Shown here: positions 12,334 through 24,613 of the stretch, in pieces
Position numbering within the stretch: the first letter of the stretch is position 1
How the letters are laid out: the number at the start of each line of letters is the position of its first letter
NCBI RefSeq assembly: GCF_026914185.1
Contig: NC_070561.1
Coordinates: 2,790,001-2,854,000, forward strand
Source: Puccinia triticina
Taxonomy: Eukaryota; Basidiomycota; Pucciniomycetes; Pucciniales; Pucciniaceae
Length of the DNA stretch: 64,000 nt
Reading direction: 5' to 3'
Position numbers and translations under genes: made by a program
The notes under the pieces: model-generated
The model's input: the letters and a program-made list of their open reading frames with translations, nothing else
Databases searched by the model: none
Told to the model about the DNA's origin: nothing

Positions 12334-13110
12334 ATCTCCTTTTTTGGGGGGGGGGTATTCACCCGGGGCATGCTCCGAACCCCGCTTTTCACGGGGTCTG
12401 TGCTTCGGGATGAGGTCCTCACCCCGTCCCGAACCCCGGGTTACAGCCTTAAACTGACCTATCAAATGTGTTTTCCCCCTTGAAGGCAACCTCAGCCAGC
12501 TAACCTGCCCATAAACCTGGGCATATTTATAATTTGACCCAAAAATCTAGCAAACAAATGTGAATGCTCTAACCCAATCAGACATGCATGCAAGCTGACA
12601 TAGATTTGGCAAACCCAGTCTAGAAAATCTCAGTGACATGTCTCTTCTTCCCAATAAACACCACCACATAAATGTGTGGGTCAGACAAGACATCCTTTGT
12701 GTTGGAATGTGATCCAATCGAGATATCAGTGGGTTTTTAACTGAACATTCATTATTCCATTGACAGACTTCATAAAAATGAGAATCAATAATGATAGTAT
12801 ATTATGAGATAAAGGAAAAATAAACTCAATCAATGATAACTAAACAAGAATGTAGGTTGATTCAAGAAGAACAAAGAAATGTTGATATATAACTACATTT
12901 AAGCTAGAATTTTCAAAAACCATCCTGAGTGAGTCGGCCAACGAGTCATCAAAAAAAGAGAATTTTTTAACGTTCAAGATGGAAGTGTATACGCGTTCGG
13001 TGAGAAAAGATGAACTACCCGGCGGGTTGACAAGAAGAGTGAAGGTTTGTCCATCGAGTTGTCGGGAGAGACGGTTGATTGATTTTTGTGTTTGAGGGGA
13101 AGAGGCGAGG
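12334..13110. other. Repeat-derived intergenic sequence
   Basis: 12345-12460 is GC-rich with several CGGGG/CCCCG palindromic pieces and the segment GGGTTACAGCCTTAAACTGACC. That segment resembles, in inverted orientation, TAAGGCTGTAACCC near 842-856, so a small dispersed element is likely. The rest is AT-rich and holds no gene I can support. Confidence 0.5.
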
Positions 13111-14944
13111 TTAATTTCTCCATTTGGATGGATGCCGATCGATGAGAACTACGACGGCCTCTGCGGAAGACCCGTCATCCTCCGGATCACTGCTCGTACT
13201 GGGACAGCTTCCCCCACTACTACTTCCGTTACCAATCTGATATAGGCTCTCGGTTTCATCCATGAACACGCTCGGAGTTGTAGGCGATTTGAGGGTATTG
13301 TATGCCGGCCGTTTCCGTCCGAAATTCAGAATCGAATGTTTGTGTTCGAGCTCATGGTCGAATTTGGCTTCGACCTCTTCTTCGACCTCAAGGATCGGTG
13401 ACAGCCTCCGGTCGCCAATCAGAGGAGACTCTAAATCCATCTCGATTCTTTCATATTCTTCTGGTGTCCTCCGGTGTCCCCGTCTGCTTCCAAGACCAAA
13501 TCTCCATAGTATCAATCGACCGGCGGAGAATCGTCGGACTTCACTACTTTGACATGAATGAGACCAGCTTCGATCAACCCCCGGCTTGGCTATTTGTTTC
13601 TTCCATACCATCCAACCAACACTTCCACCGATAAATCCACAGAACAGCATCAAACTGAAGAACGGTTGATAGACCATTACACGAATCTTAAGGAACAACT
13701 TGGCATCGCCTTGATGCCATGAAGATGCGCCCAAGTGTCGGAAGAGCGGGGTGGCAACCCTCCCGTTTAGCCGATGCTGCCGTTCAGCAAGGACCCGAAG
13801 TTGAGTTGAGCGATGATCGGCAGGAAAATGGAGATGTTCGGTTGATAGAAACATGGGGCCAGTGGACAGCATGATATCGAAATAGGGGACTCCGAACCAG
13901 GTGTGATCGTAGTATTTGAGACTCTTGATCAGTTGTTCGAGGAAAGGGTGTTTCGCCTGGGCCATCATGAATCCGTTCGAGACGCCGACGGGGGAGGCAT
14001 TGATGTTGACGATCGGAAACCGTCGAAGTGGTCCGAGCGAGCGTCGACACTCGAGATCCATATCCAAGAAAATCCCGCCGTAGTGGTGTAAAACAAAATA
14101 TCTTAGCGCGTCTGCGCGTTGGATTGTGTGCCGGTAATCAAGAAAGTCGCGTAGAAAGAATGAGTAATGTTTCCGCATGAATTCTTCCGCTGATTGATCG
14201 TCCCAGAAATGGTGGGTGAAGTTAGCTGATTCGGGATGAAGTCTGTGCAATCACAAGAAGAAAAAAGTGTTCGATTGGATTACAGGGGTTATGTCAGCTT
14301 TTGAATGATGTTGTTGCGAGTGACTGGGTAGAAGAAATGTAACCAATGGCAGCAACTGACGCGAGACAGCTATTCCGACTGGCCGTCCAAGTTTTGGGCA
14401 TCAGACGGCGGTCCATGCCTAGAAGAATGTGATGGAGAATCGGGGGTACTAAGTCGAGTTCATCAGGCTCAGAATAACTGACACCACCGCCGTATCTTTC
14501 ATCGGGTAATCTTGCCAAGCTTCCATCACTGAGCCGTAACAGACTGGAATCCGGGGCAGGCCAACTGCCGTTAGCGGATCGAGGAGGCCATTTGACACTC
14601 CATTGTTCAACTGGATATTTTTCAAACGTCGGATCTAAGCCGTCCTTGCCAATACTGAGTGAGAGACTTGATGAGTATGTTGACCAGAGTGGATAGACCA
14701 ACAAAATCCTCGCCAGTAAGAAGATATGCTGCCAGAAAATTATAACGAGGATCGAGATGGCAATGATGAGTGCCCAAAACCTCCGGGATGTAGGAAGTTT
14801 CCACATTGATCGAATGTCTTGGCAAGGTGTTTTTGATGTGTCGGATAGAGTGGCCGAGTTGGGTTGACGGGAGGGTTGAGAATAGAGGGATATGTTGACC
14901 AGGTTACTGGCGATTTGCGCGGTAAATCTGGTGGGTTGGAGCAA
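13111..14944 (-). CDS. SUR1/CSG1-like inositol-phosphoceramide mannosyltransferase
   Basis: Two exons, 14361-14944 and 13111-14242, joined by a 118 bp GT-AG intron and giving 571 residues. An N-terminal membrane segment (about residues 56-80) is followed by the Gly_transf_sug fold: HHFWDDQSAEEF, then QRADALRYFVLHHYGGIFLDMD, where Asp255-x-Asp257 is the DXD motif binding the nucleotide sugar and metal. A second hydrophobic stretch lies at about 386-408, followed by a long acidic, Ser-rich cytosolic tail. This architecture fits Golgi enzymes that transfer mannose from GDP-mannose to inositol-phosphoceramide. A related alpha-1,6-mannosyltransferase is the alternative. An internal ATG before MWKLPTSRRFW could be the real start. 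Confidence 0.87.
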
Positions 14945-17900
14945 AACAGAGATGTCAGCGAATGACCTGACGCCATGTTGAGTCCAGGGGAAGGACAGCG
15001 AGCAAGCACGCGTAGAGAGAGTGCTATCGTACAGGCAGAAAGTGAATGGATGTGATGGATGACTAATTATTGGCTCAAGCCATTGGAAACAAGTACTGCA
15101 TTACAAAACAGTTGTACAGCTGATTGAACGTGAGACGGAGTGCTTGCTACACTGCTCACGCTGTACAGGTAGCCTATAGGCAGTATGATATCGAGGTTGG
15201 CAGGAGGCTTGCACGGCTGTCTGGGGGATTGTTTTGGATTGGGAATATGTAAGGGGCGTTCTTGCTGGTTATTTTGTCGATCGGACAGTGTGCACTTGGT
15301 TGGGTAAGCACAACGACTGTTGTGATATGACCGGCGTGAAGTGTTGGGAAGATCGCGGCAACGAAGTTGTTGTAATGCGGGAAAGCCGGCACAGAGGGGG
15401 GAATGGATACGGAAGAAATCAAAGATTCTTCTTTCAAGTGACCACTTGCTTGAGAGTGGGAGAGGTATGTCAGTTTGACAATTACATACTGAATTGAGCT
15501 GAGTTTAGGCTGAGTTCTGGATCTACACAGTATGTAGGACTCAGGGGTGTGGGACTAAAAGAAGTGGACAGAGGGGCGAAGTTAAGTTGAGGTAGGGGGA
15601 GGGAGGTTTTTCAGATGTGCATGGGAGGCCTAACGCAAACAGACGCAAACTGTGTTCAATTCAGGCAGAAAGCCTTTCTGCATCGCACAGAGCCAGGCGT
15701 CACGATAGCCTGGAATGTTTGGCTGAGCTACCTGGACAGTGCTTGCGGAGAAGTTTAAGAGAAAAAGTGGTACGAAGAAGCGGAGAAACTCGAGAAAAAG
15801 TGGCGGGGTAATGTGACGAGGGAAAGTTGGGCCCGGGGCCAAGAGGAGAGAAGCTGCACCTACATGTTAACAGTTGTTGGTTTTAACCAATTCGAAAAGA
15901 AAGAAATCTACAAACGGAGCGGAAGGGGTGGCTGGACGGCCAATGCGAAGTTAAAGTGGAGCAAGTTATATTCCTGTGCCGGAGCTCCTGGACCGCAAGT
16001 GATTTCCTTCTCACGACTGCCTTGAGTGAATTCGACAGAAGTACAGAAATGTTGAATTATTAAGCTTAAACTAATCGATTCGTTCCCTTTTCGTCAAAGT
16101 CAAGGGGGTCTTCCTTCCGACTTTTCAGTTCCGGGTATATGTATGCCGACCTGGATTGGATGGCAGGGTCGCCTTAGTCGGAATGAGGACGAATATTTGA
16201 TTTGGTGTATGAATGTAAATTTGGGTAATTACAATACTTCCACAGATGGGATCTTGCTTCTACGAATGTGCGATTGTTCTGCTTCGGTATCAGCTTCAAG
16301 GTTTCGAGAGTCGAGTGATGTGGAAGGTATTGGGCTGGGTTGGTTTGAACAGATTACTTTTTTTAGTTGGACCGGCCGAAATTTTGGGTATAGAACAACT
16401 AGCGACGGGAGGCTAGAGGGCAGTCGAACCCAGTCGACAACAGCTTGAGCGACAGAGAGTAACGTTGCGATGGTGTAACTCAAGTTTAATGCTAATTAAG
16501 GCTATTCTGGAGTGCTGTTGACTCGCGTTGCGGCTTTTTTCTTTTTTTGAGCGCCACAAACTGGCCGCGTACAGCCCGACAGAGAGAGCAAGGTACTGCA
16601 CAATTCAAATTGGCCTGATTTTTGGGCAAAAACGTAAAAAACCCGAATTCTCAGCTTTCGGAATACACACAGCTGTAGTTCACGGTTGGGGTAACCAACC
16701 TATATCCACGCTGCTTTATTTCCAGCGGTCGGAGGGGAAGTGACAGGGGGTAGTCTGGCAACAACTCAAGTTGGACCAGATTGATCCCAGAGATAAGTAG
16801 TGTCCGTCGGCCTTCGATCGAGTGTGCCGGAGGAGTTAATGAACAGCCGTATTGTAACCCTCCCCGCTGCGACGTTGACAGTCACCAAAGCCGAGTTACC
16901 GAGTTCCAGTGAGGTAGCGAAGCAGAAGTCACTCTGTCAGCAATCGATCAGTCTAGAAACAATGAGATCATCACAGGCTGCAGCTGCGACGGCATCTCGA
17001 TAGCAATAAAAAAGGAAAACTTACGAATTCAAGCGAGCTACTTCTTATGAGGGAAGAAGAAGAGTCGGTCGCTAAGAGTATCAATCAAGCAAGTCTTGTT
17101 GCTGATAGAAAATAAGAATGTGCGCTTCGACGGTGCCAAAAAAAGATATGTATATTGCCTCTGGATCTTCAAGGGAAATGTAGGAACGCGTCAGGAGCGG
17201 GTATGTTCACCGTCACTTTGTTTTTCAGGATAAAAGCACCTTGACGAGAAGCAGGCTAGAAGGATAACGAGGCGTCAAGCTTTGAGAATTTGCGATTGGG
17301 GTGGTCGCTTGGTCGCCGAGGTCAGCCACCCAGAAGTTGCTGAGTGAATTGGAAGAAGCCGTGATTCGAGGGAACGGTGCGATGGCAGGAGCTCTAGAAG
17401 AAGAAGAGGCGGATACTGCGTTGGAACACCTTTATGAAAGACAGCGATCTCTTAAAAACCTTTGGACGGTTCGAGGAAGCTCTTGATAGATAGGACGATG
17501 GATTACAGACTCCTTAAACAGATCAAGGATGTGATCGAGAGCGTCACCCAAACATGCGGGAGCTCTATGTACCGGTTGCTGGTTGCAGAGTCTCCCCTTG
17601 ACTGGCAAGTTCAACAAAGGCGCAATCAGAGTTTCCACAAGGGACTCGAGGAAGATCGGTCTGCTTGAGTCCTGGTGTCATCCGGCAGTGTCTCGCTTTC
17701 TTTGGTCACCGGCCTCGTCCGCCAAACGAAGCCGAGGTATTATGTATTTATTTACTCAAGTACGTACAAAAGCAATGGACTCAAAGGAATCATCGACGAT
17801 CCACCGAGGATCAGTGGATAACTGATCCCGTTGATGCACAGCCACACTCCGAGAGTCCGAATAGACGCATACATACAACCCGTCAAGGAACTCCTCCCGC

Positions 17901-18480
17901 TCCAGTGGAAGGGAAATAAGCAATCAATCCATCCAGGATTATCAACGGAAGTGGTCTCTGGGAATTATCGGCAGCGGAAATCGGACTATCCGGATGTCGG
18001 ACTTGGGCTGTGACCTGCTGTGACAGGACTGCTGACAGGGCTTGTGAAACTATCCAAGCCTGAAACAAGAAGACCAAAAAGAAGCAGAAGCTGCGAATCT
18101 GATACTCAAGGCCGATTGTTTCAAGTTCGAGTCGGAACACCCTCCGACAGTTTTCTTCCGATACATACTTAGGTCTGGACACCCAGCAACGTGTATGCAG
18201 GCGCGTATTAGGATCTGATGGATGGACCATACATCCAGCTTCCATCATATGAACCTAGCCCGACCGTCAAGATTTCCTCGCCATCGAAACTCACGATCAG
18301 CCGCGTCAGTCCTCTAAGGGCCTGTACCATAGCTTTCCGCGGATTCACACCTCGGATTCCGAGCCGCCAAAAATACCGGTTCGTCAGGATTATTTTCCCT
18401 GCACGGTTTCCCCGAGCTCAAAATCCGACCTGCTCCAAAAGGCGTACCATGGGACCACGGATTCATCAACAACTACCGGT
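14945..18480. other. No gene resolved
   Basis: About 3.5 kb of balanced composition with short open frames on both strands, none with a motif I recognise. On the minus strand between about 18250 and 16740 several frames look protein-like, but I could not build a consistent splice model. Either a fast-evolving multi-exon gene or a decayed one may be present. Confidence 0.4.
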
Positions 18481-19180
18481 CACCGGTACTGACCGGTCAG
18501 CCAGAGCGGTACACACCGGCCATCGGGAACGTATTCCCCTCGATGGCAGGTCCGTTCGGTCATTGAGGGCTCCCTTCAATGGGCTGTCTTGGTCATCGAG
18601 ATGAGTATACATTATACACTCCTCAAGATGACCGGAACGAACCGGTCATCGAGAGGAGTATGTACTCCTTAAGATGACCGGAACAAACCGGTCATCGGGA
18701 GGAGTATGTACTCCTCTAGATGGCCGGAATGAACCGGACATCGGGAGGAGTGCATACCCTCTCAATGATCGGAACGAACCGGTCTTCAATCTACTCCTCA
18801 AGATGACCGGTTCGTTCCGGTCGTCTTGAGGAGTACATCTTTCTCTCGATGACCGGTTCGTTCCGGATCTTGGGGAGTTACTCCTCTCGATGACCGGAAC
18901 GAACCGGTCATCTCGAGAAGTACATCTTCTTCTCGATGACCGGAACAAACCGCTCATCGAGAATGTGGCGATTGACTATTGATGGTCGGTACAGACCGGT
19001 CATCAACGGAGGTGTGGACTCCTATCAATCACCGGTCTCCACCGGCCATTGAGGGTGTAGAACCTACTGACCAGCCATCGGTGGAGGGTGTATGCACTCC
19101 GCTCGATGACTGGCTTCGGCCGGCCATCGAGGGTGTAGTGAGCTGCTCTCGATGGCCGGTACTCACTCCATGGGTAGGGG
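18480..19180. repeat. Palindrome array built on GATGACCGG...CCGGTCATC
   Basis: Successive units of about 45 bp alternate two palindromes: GATGACCGG-N6-CCGGTCATC and AGGAGTATGTACTCCT. Starts near 18628, 18673 and 18719 show the period, which then loosens towards 19180. There is no coding potential. Open frames in this interval only reflect the repeat. Confidence 0.85.
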
Positions 19181-19957
19181 AGGCGATACGAGGATGTGCT
19201 GTGTATCTGATGGTGCGGGTGGCTGGGGAAGGCGTACATAATCCGAGGTGAAAAAAATAGGTCCGACCTATTTTTCCAAACTGAGGAAAACAGACCATTT
19301 TCCTCGGATTATGAGGACGCCAATTAGCCGCTATGGTACTCCGGATTCTGGGTCGCTCGGATTTCACAGAAAGTTACGAATCCCGGGTGAGATCCTTGGA
19401 ATCCGCAGGCTATGGTACAGGCCCTAAGCTTTCTTTACAAGCTTCAAGTTCGGGAGTGCTGATGGGTTGCCAATTTCCTTTCTTTTTTGTTATCGGTTTC
19501 CTGTCCATCGCGCGATTCATCTCTTTCGCTATCTGTTCGACTCGACCACCCCCCTGGTTGCAGGTACGGCCAATGATACTTTCTTTCCAGTTTCGTGATC
19601 AATCAATCTGACTTTCATCCTTCTTATTCTTGAAATAGTTTCCCAAAAGGTGAATAGTGTGTGCGGGTGGAAACTTCTTGTCGGGTGCGACAACCATCAA
19701 ATCCTACCAATAGGTGCAATCCCTCTGCAAAATCTATCAAAGAATACAAGACCTTAACACTACTCACACAATCTGAAACCCTGACAGAACTTATCACGCA
19801 TTTGAAGAATAAAAATCCCTTGAATTATTGCGATGGCTGCGTGGTTATTATGGCTATTAGTTAAGCGCTCTTCATTCCATCATGAAATATTGGGATTATA
19901 ATATTTGAATTATACCACTCATGATTGAATTTCTAGCTTGTTGGGTACAGCTTACAG

Positions 19958-20780
19958 ATGGAGCATGCAGGAGGATTTACACATAACTCAGACATTGGAT
20001 CCGCTATACAGCTCTCTAGCCACTCCGACACAGCTGACGACTACCAAGGTCACGTCATCGTGGATATACCTCGAGAACTCCTTGGTAATGTGAGTGCTTT
20101 TTGTTGATAAGTTTGAGCCTTAAACTTCCTGATTCTTGCGAGCTGAATTTTATTTTTTATCAAATTGAGGAGGGCAGCAGCCCAAGGTATCTTTGAGCAA
20201 GGTATCTTCACAAACTTCCATCCACGCACCCACTGTTTCCACAAGCACTACTGGTGAAGTGGTATGCATTACCATCTGCCCTGATGACAAATGTGGGATT
20301 TGCCTTGAACCACTCCTCAAAATAATAGCGGCCCACAAAGCAGAACTCAAGGCCAAAAAACTAGAAGAGGCCAAGGAACCAGAGACAAACAACCTAGAAT
20401 TAGAGGCCAAAAAAGCAGAGGTCAAAGAACCAGGCGCCAACACCAAAATATCAGATGCCCAAATACTAGAGGCCAAAAACCCAGAGGCCAAAGAACAAGA
20501 GACAATAATCACAACACTTCAAGTATGCAGGCATTCATTTTGTACCAAATGTATTAATGAATGGTTCCTAAAACAGTCTAGCTGTCCAGTTTGCCGAGAA
20601 ATTGATCCTCATGCATCAGCATCCAGACCTCCAGAGTCAGTTGCTCCAGGCTCAGCTGTGCAAATCAGACCACTTCCGCAAACACTGGCAGCTGAGCTAA
20701 CCAGAGGCAATTGTTGTGAAATGGCTGCCATTCTCATAATTAGTTGGACAGCCATAGTGTTGGGCATTCTTGAACTGTAA
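19958..20780 (+). CDS. RING-H2 finger protein with expanded loop and C-terminal membrane anchor
   Basis: Two exons, 19958-20089 and about 20178-20780, with an 88 bp GT-AG intron, give 244 residues. The metal ligands are Cys83-x2-Cys86, Cys161-x-His163-x2-Cys166-x2-Cys169 and Cys180-x2-Cys183. This is a RING domain as in E3 ubiquitin ligases, which recruit an E2 enzyme. The loop between ligands 2 and 3 is 74 residues, made of degenerate EAKxPE-type charged repeats; it is normally 9-39. The last 20 residues (MAAILIISWTAIVLGILEL) form a membrane segment, so the ligase probably sits on an endomembrane facing the cytosol. A strong donor (GTAAGT) overlaps the stop and could add a tiny third exon ending LNHFY. 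Confidence 0.72.
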
Positions 20781-20989
20781 GTTGTTTAGTTACATTTTCA
20801 TGCCTCATGTCATCTTAAATCAACTTTTGACTTGACATGCTTCTTATGCACCTGTTTCAACCCCAGTAACCATTTTTACTAATCATAGCAAGGGAACATG
20901 AAACTTCAGTAGCTGTAAGTCTTTCCCACCTCCTACCCAGCCACAATTTTGTGACATTGAAATCTATATTAATTACTACCAGAAAGTTT

Positions 20990-21310
20990 GCATCCAATTC
21001 TTCAGACAGTTCCAGTGTGGAATGGGTATGGGCCAAACCAACCTGTTGCAGGTACCTGCTATCTGCTGGCAGGTACAACACTGCAACAGCTGCGCTTTGC
21101 TGACCAAATTGCCAAAATAGCAAAGTGCAGCGGTCATCTGCTTTTCATGGCACCAGAAAAAGCAATAGCTTCAGCAGCCAGGTGCTGTTTTCAGTGTCAG
21201 CACAGCAAAAAAACTGCTGTGCAGATTTTGATCCTCAGGCAGCAAAGCATTTTTTTCCTGCTTTTGCTGCAAAATAGCACAGCAAAAGTGGCACAGCGGC
21301 TGCAGGTGCT
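20990..21310. repeat. GC-rich block dense in CAGC/GCTG motifs
   Basis: Short inverted motifs (GCAGGTACCTGC, CTGCAG, CAGCACAGC, TTTTGCTGC) are packed over about 300 bp. The style resembles the subterminal parts of the CAAC-ended elements further right, but I could not match two ends. Confidence 0.45.
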
Positions 21311-23115
21311 TTTTGTCAGAATTCCGGCCGTCTTCTCGCTCACAGTCTCATTTCTCTTTTCCATCACTGAATAGTGATGCTCAAACCCCCTTCCCCCCAT
21401 CCAACTCATCTTTTTCCATCACTAGTGTGTGATGTATCTCCAGTCCATCAATAATATTTGATGTTATAATTCCATTACTAGTTGTAATGTCTCCTTCATT
21501 CCATTGACAAGTGTCAATGTCTCCTTTCATATGTTAAGTTTACTTTAGCATATGTGTATTGTTTTTCCTTCCATCTCATGTGAGATTTTTTGTCTATTTT
21601 AGTCTCCTAGGCCCCCTTTGAATCTGTACTGCTCTGCTCACCGTGCCATGGCCAGCTTGGCGACGTAATGAGACACCACAAACACAAGGCTCGGGTGGCG
21701 CCAAGGGCCAAACCCATCTCACAAAGGGTGTTTGATTCTCCCTTGGGATTATTTGGAGACTGATGATCCAACAATGGGACCAGAAGCCCTCCATCCGGGC
21801 ATGATTGCTCCTCTGTGAGGTCTCTGGGTGCTCTGAGGGCAAGCTGAACTGTTCCTTGGCTATGTTCTACATGTGCGGTGTGAGCCGCGGGGGCAGCGGT
21901 GGACTGTTTTCAAATCAACACAGGGGCTCAGCTCGCGCCTTCAAGAGTGACCCCAGAGAGCAACCAGTAGTCGCTCTGGTGGCCCCACCAACCAGTGGTT
22001 GCTCTGCCGGCTCCGCCGACCAGTGGTCGTTCTGCTGGCTTTACCGACCAGTATTTGGAGGGCTGTTGGAGCTGTATAAATATGTACATTATGTAGCCGA
22101 GACCTGCATCACATTCAATGAATGGTAGCTGAGTTGTACTGTTGGGTTAGTGCAGTACAGTGTCCCATACATGTACTGTATGCCTGTAAATTGTTTGGAT
22201 AACAAATTTTTGAAAATTTTTGGCCCCAAATGACCTCCTTGAGGTCATTTGGGCTATTTTTGAAAAAGTACATAAGAAAAAGTTAGAAAGAAAAGGTTTT
22301 GAATGAATTTGGATTTTTTTTGAATAAAATTTCAATAAGCGTTTATAATTGGCACCTCAGCCTTGGGGGAATCTCCATGAGCAGTAAGAGCAAGCCACAG
22401 GGTCTCATGTTCAGCCGCCATTTTGACCGCACCGACTATTTGTCGTCTGTAGTCATGTATTTGACGGGTTGGGTTGCATGTAAGCGGGTGTCTGGGATAA
22501 TTTTGACCATAGATGGCCAGGCTGGCTCTGCAGGAACCTGTCCCGGAGAGGGTGGAAGCTTGGCAAGGGAGACAGCAGCGGGGCGGAGCAATGAGGTGTG
22601 TAATGTAATGTGGAAACCGGTGAGAAGATTTTCTTGGTTGTCTCACCGGGATTTGAGTGAAGGTTGAGAAGGCAACTCCAAGGCGGCAGAGACGGTGCAG
22701 GGATGGTTTTATCTGCGCTTTTGAATTGAGCTGGCAATGGCATATCTGTGGCAACAAGTGCCGCTGGATCATACCCAGCGGCAAGATTGAGTGGGCATAT
22801 AAGGAGGGCACCATGTCAAGCAGAAATGTCCCCCAGGGGTTCCGGTTTTGTCCGCCCCCTCCTTGGAAGCCCCCTAGCTGCTTGAATAGGCCCCTCCTTG
22901 ACAGCTCTTTCACGGAGTCTTTCACAACCGGCCCTTTTTTGCTTGTTGCTCTGGCACAGCTGGAGGGTCATCCATAGGGCCCTTGGTCTTTGGGGATATT
23001 TTCAACAGCTGTGTGTATTGTCTAAATTGTGTGCTCTCCTGTTGTGCAATTTCTTAATCCAATACACCAAAACTTATATCTAGGTTTCCACATTTGTGTG
23101 GATTTAAGAAACTTA
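21311..23115. other. Repeat-derived DNA, no supported gene
   Basis: Around 21960-22060 there are three copies of an ACCAGTGGTNGYTCTGC-type motif. A 197-codon open frame on the minus strand (22332-22925) has no motif and an atypical composition, so I do not call it a gene. Confidence 0.45.
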
Positions 23116-23801
23116 GATTTTCAGGGAGTGCACAGTGGGCTTAGTAGGAATATTCCTGCTAACTGAATAACTTTTTTGTTACATTTCCAAACAAGCTGAA
23201 AATTTCAGGGATATTCAAAATCTATATATATTGCCTGTTTCCTAAAATTTTCAGCAATGGGGTGGCATAAAAACATGAGATATAAGGGGTGTGCGGCAGT
23301 CTTAAGGGGAAAAATCCGGCTAATTGAATAGCTTTTTTGTTACGTATCACAGCCGTCTAAAAACTTGAGTGAAATTTCAAATATGAATATCCTCTGTGAC
23401 CTGACATTTTTAACAATGTTATGGCATCATAACATGAGATGTAAGGGATGCGCGGTAGTCATATTGCCTACCCCATATAACTCATGTTCTGATGCCACAA
23501 CATTGCCAAAAATTCAAGGTCACGGAGAAGATGCATATTTGAAAGTTCACTCAAGTTTTTAGACTGCTGTGATATGTAACAAAAAAGCTATTCAATTAGC
23601 CAGATTTTTCCCCTTCAGACTGCCACACACCCCTTATATCTCATGTTTTTATGCCAAACCATTGCTGAAAATTTCAGGAAATGCAGAATATACAGATTTT
23701 GAATATTCCTGAAATTTTTAGCTTGTTTGGGAATGTAACAAAAAGGTTATTCAGTTAGCGGGAATATTCCTACTAAGCCCACCGCGCACTCCCTGAAAAT
23801 C
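23116..23801. repeat. 686 bp foldback palindrome
   Basis: The left arm begins GATTTTCAGGGAGTGCACAG and the right arm ends in its near reverse complement (CTGAAAATC). The arms keep pairing inward through GTAGGAATATTCCT, TAATTGAATAGCTTTTTTGTTAC and AACATGAGATRTAAGGG to a centre near 23458. Mismatches are scattered. No coding sequence is inside. It is a long-hairpin MITE or foldback element. Confidence 0.88.
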
Positions 23802-24210
23802 CTAAAAATTTCAGGGAATGTAGAACATTCACAATTATAAGTGCCCTGCAATTTTTGTGCGGCTGAGGCATGTAACAAAACAGTTATCCCCTCAGTATTC
23901 ACCCCAGAAAAGCGGGTACGCAAAAAACCAGGTAAAAATTAATTAATCAATTGGAAATTGAGTTCTTTGCAATTCTGATTGCATGATAATTATTTTCATC
24001 ATTTTAGATGAATTTTGGTATTATTTGCTTGGCGTAGAAATGAGTAGAAAAAAACCGGGTACGCACGCGGAAAAGGGGGTGCGCAAAAACCGGGTACAAA
24101 CACCCAAATACCCGGGTACGTTTATTAACCCCCCCCCCCCAAAAAAAAAGAAGGATAAAATAGAAAAGGAAGTGCGGGGACTAAAGTGTTTCTCTTTCAG
24201 TTCTGGGGTG

Positions 24211-24613
24211 GTCCAGGCAACAAAGGGTAGTTATGTTACATTGCGTTATCCGCGCAATTTTGGTAACATAACTACCCCCGTTATCCGGGGCCCCCCGTTA
24301 CTTTACTAGTAACGGGGTCATTTCAGGCCCCGCGAGTAACGTAACGGGCCTCATTTTTGAGGCCCGTTATCGCGTTATCCGGGGGATAACGCGATAACGG
24401 ACCATTTAAGGCTTTTTAGCCTAATTTTTTTCCCGTTCTCAAGGGCTCCGCGCGCCCGGATAACGCAACAAGCATAAAAAAAACCGGCTCAACATGTTGC
24501 AATAACGTAATCGCACTGCCGTTACGCGTAACACGTAGATAACGACAAAATTTTTGTTACGTTACCGTTATCCACGCATTACGCGTAGCGTAACTACCCT
24601 TTGTTGGTCCAGG
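24211..24613. mobile_element. Non-autonomous CAAC-ended element (389 bp) with 7 bp duplication
   Basis: The element proper is 24218-24606. Its ends are CAACAAAGGGTAGTTA and the exact reverse complement. GTCCAGG flanks both sides (24211-24217, 24607-24613). The interior is packed with GTTACGTTATCC and TAACGCGATAACG motifs in both orientations. It encodes no protein. Confidence 0.87.

Noticed and set aside
12165..12413. Plus-strand frame mirrored at 3736-4029
   Set aside because: Both are translations of the KDZ terminal repeats, not genes.
16740..18250. Minus-strand multi-exon gene
   Set aside because: Several frames look protein-like at once and no model keeps phase; left as unresolved.
20990..21310. 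Fourth CAAC-ended element
   Set aside because: The left side starts CAACCTGTTG, but no matching right end or 7 bp duplication is present.
22332..22925. 197-codon minus-strand frame
   Set aside because: No motif, no splice support, biased composition, repeat surroundings.
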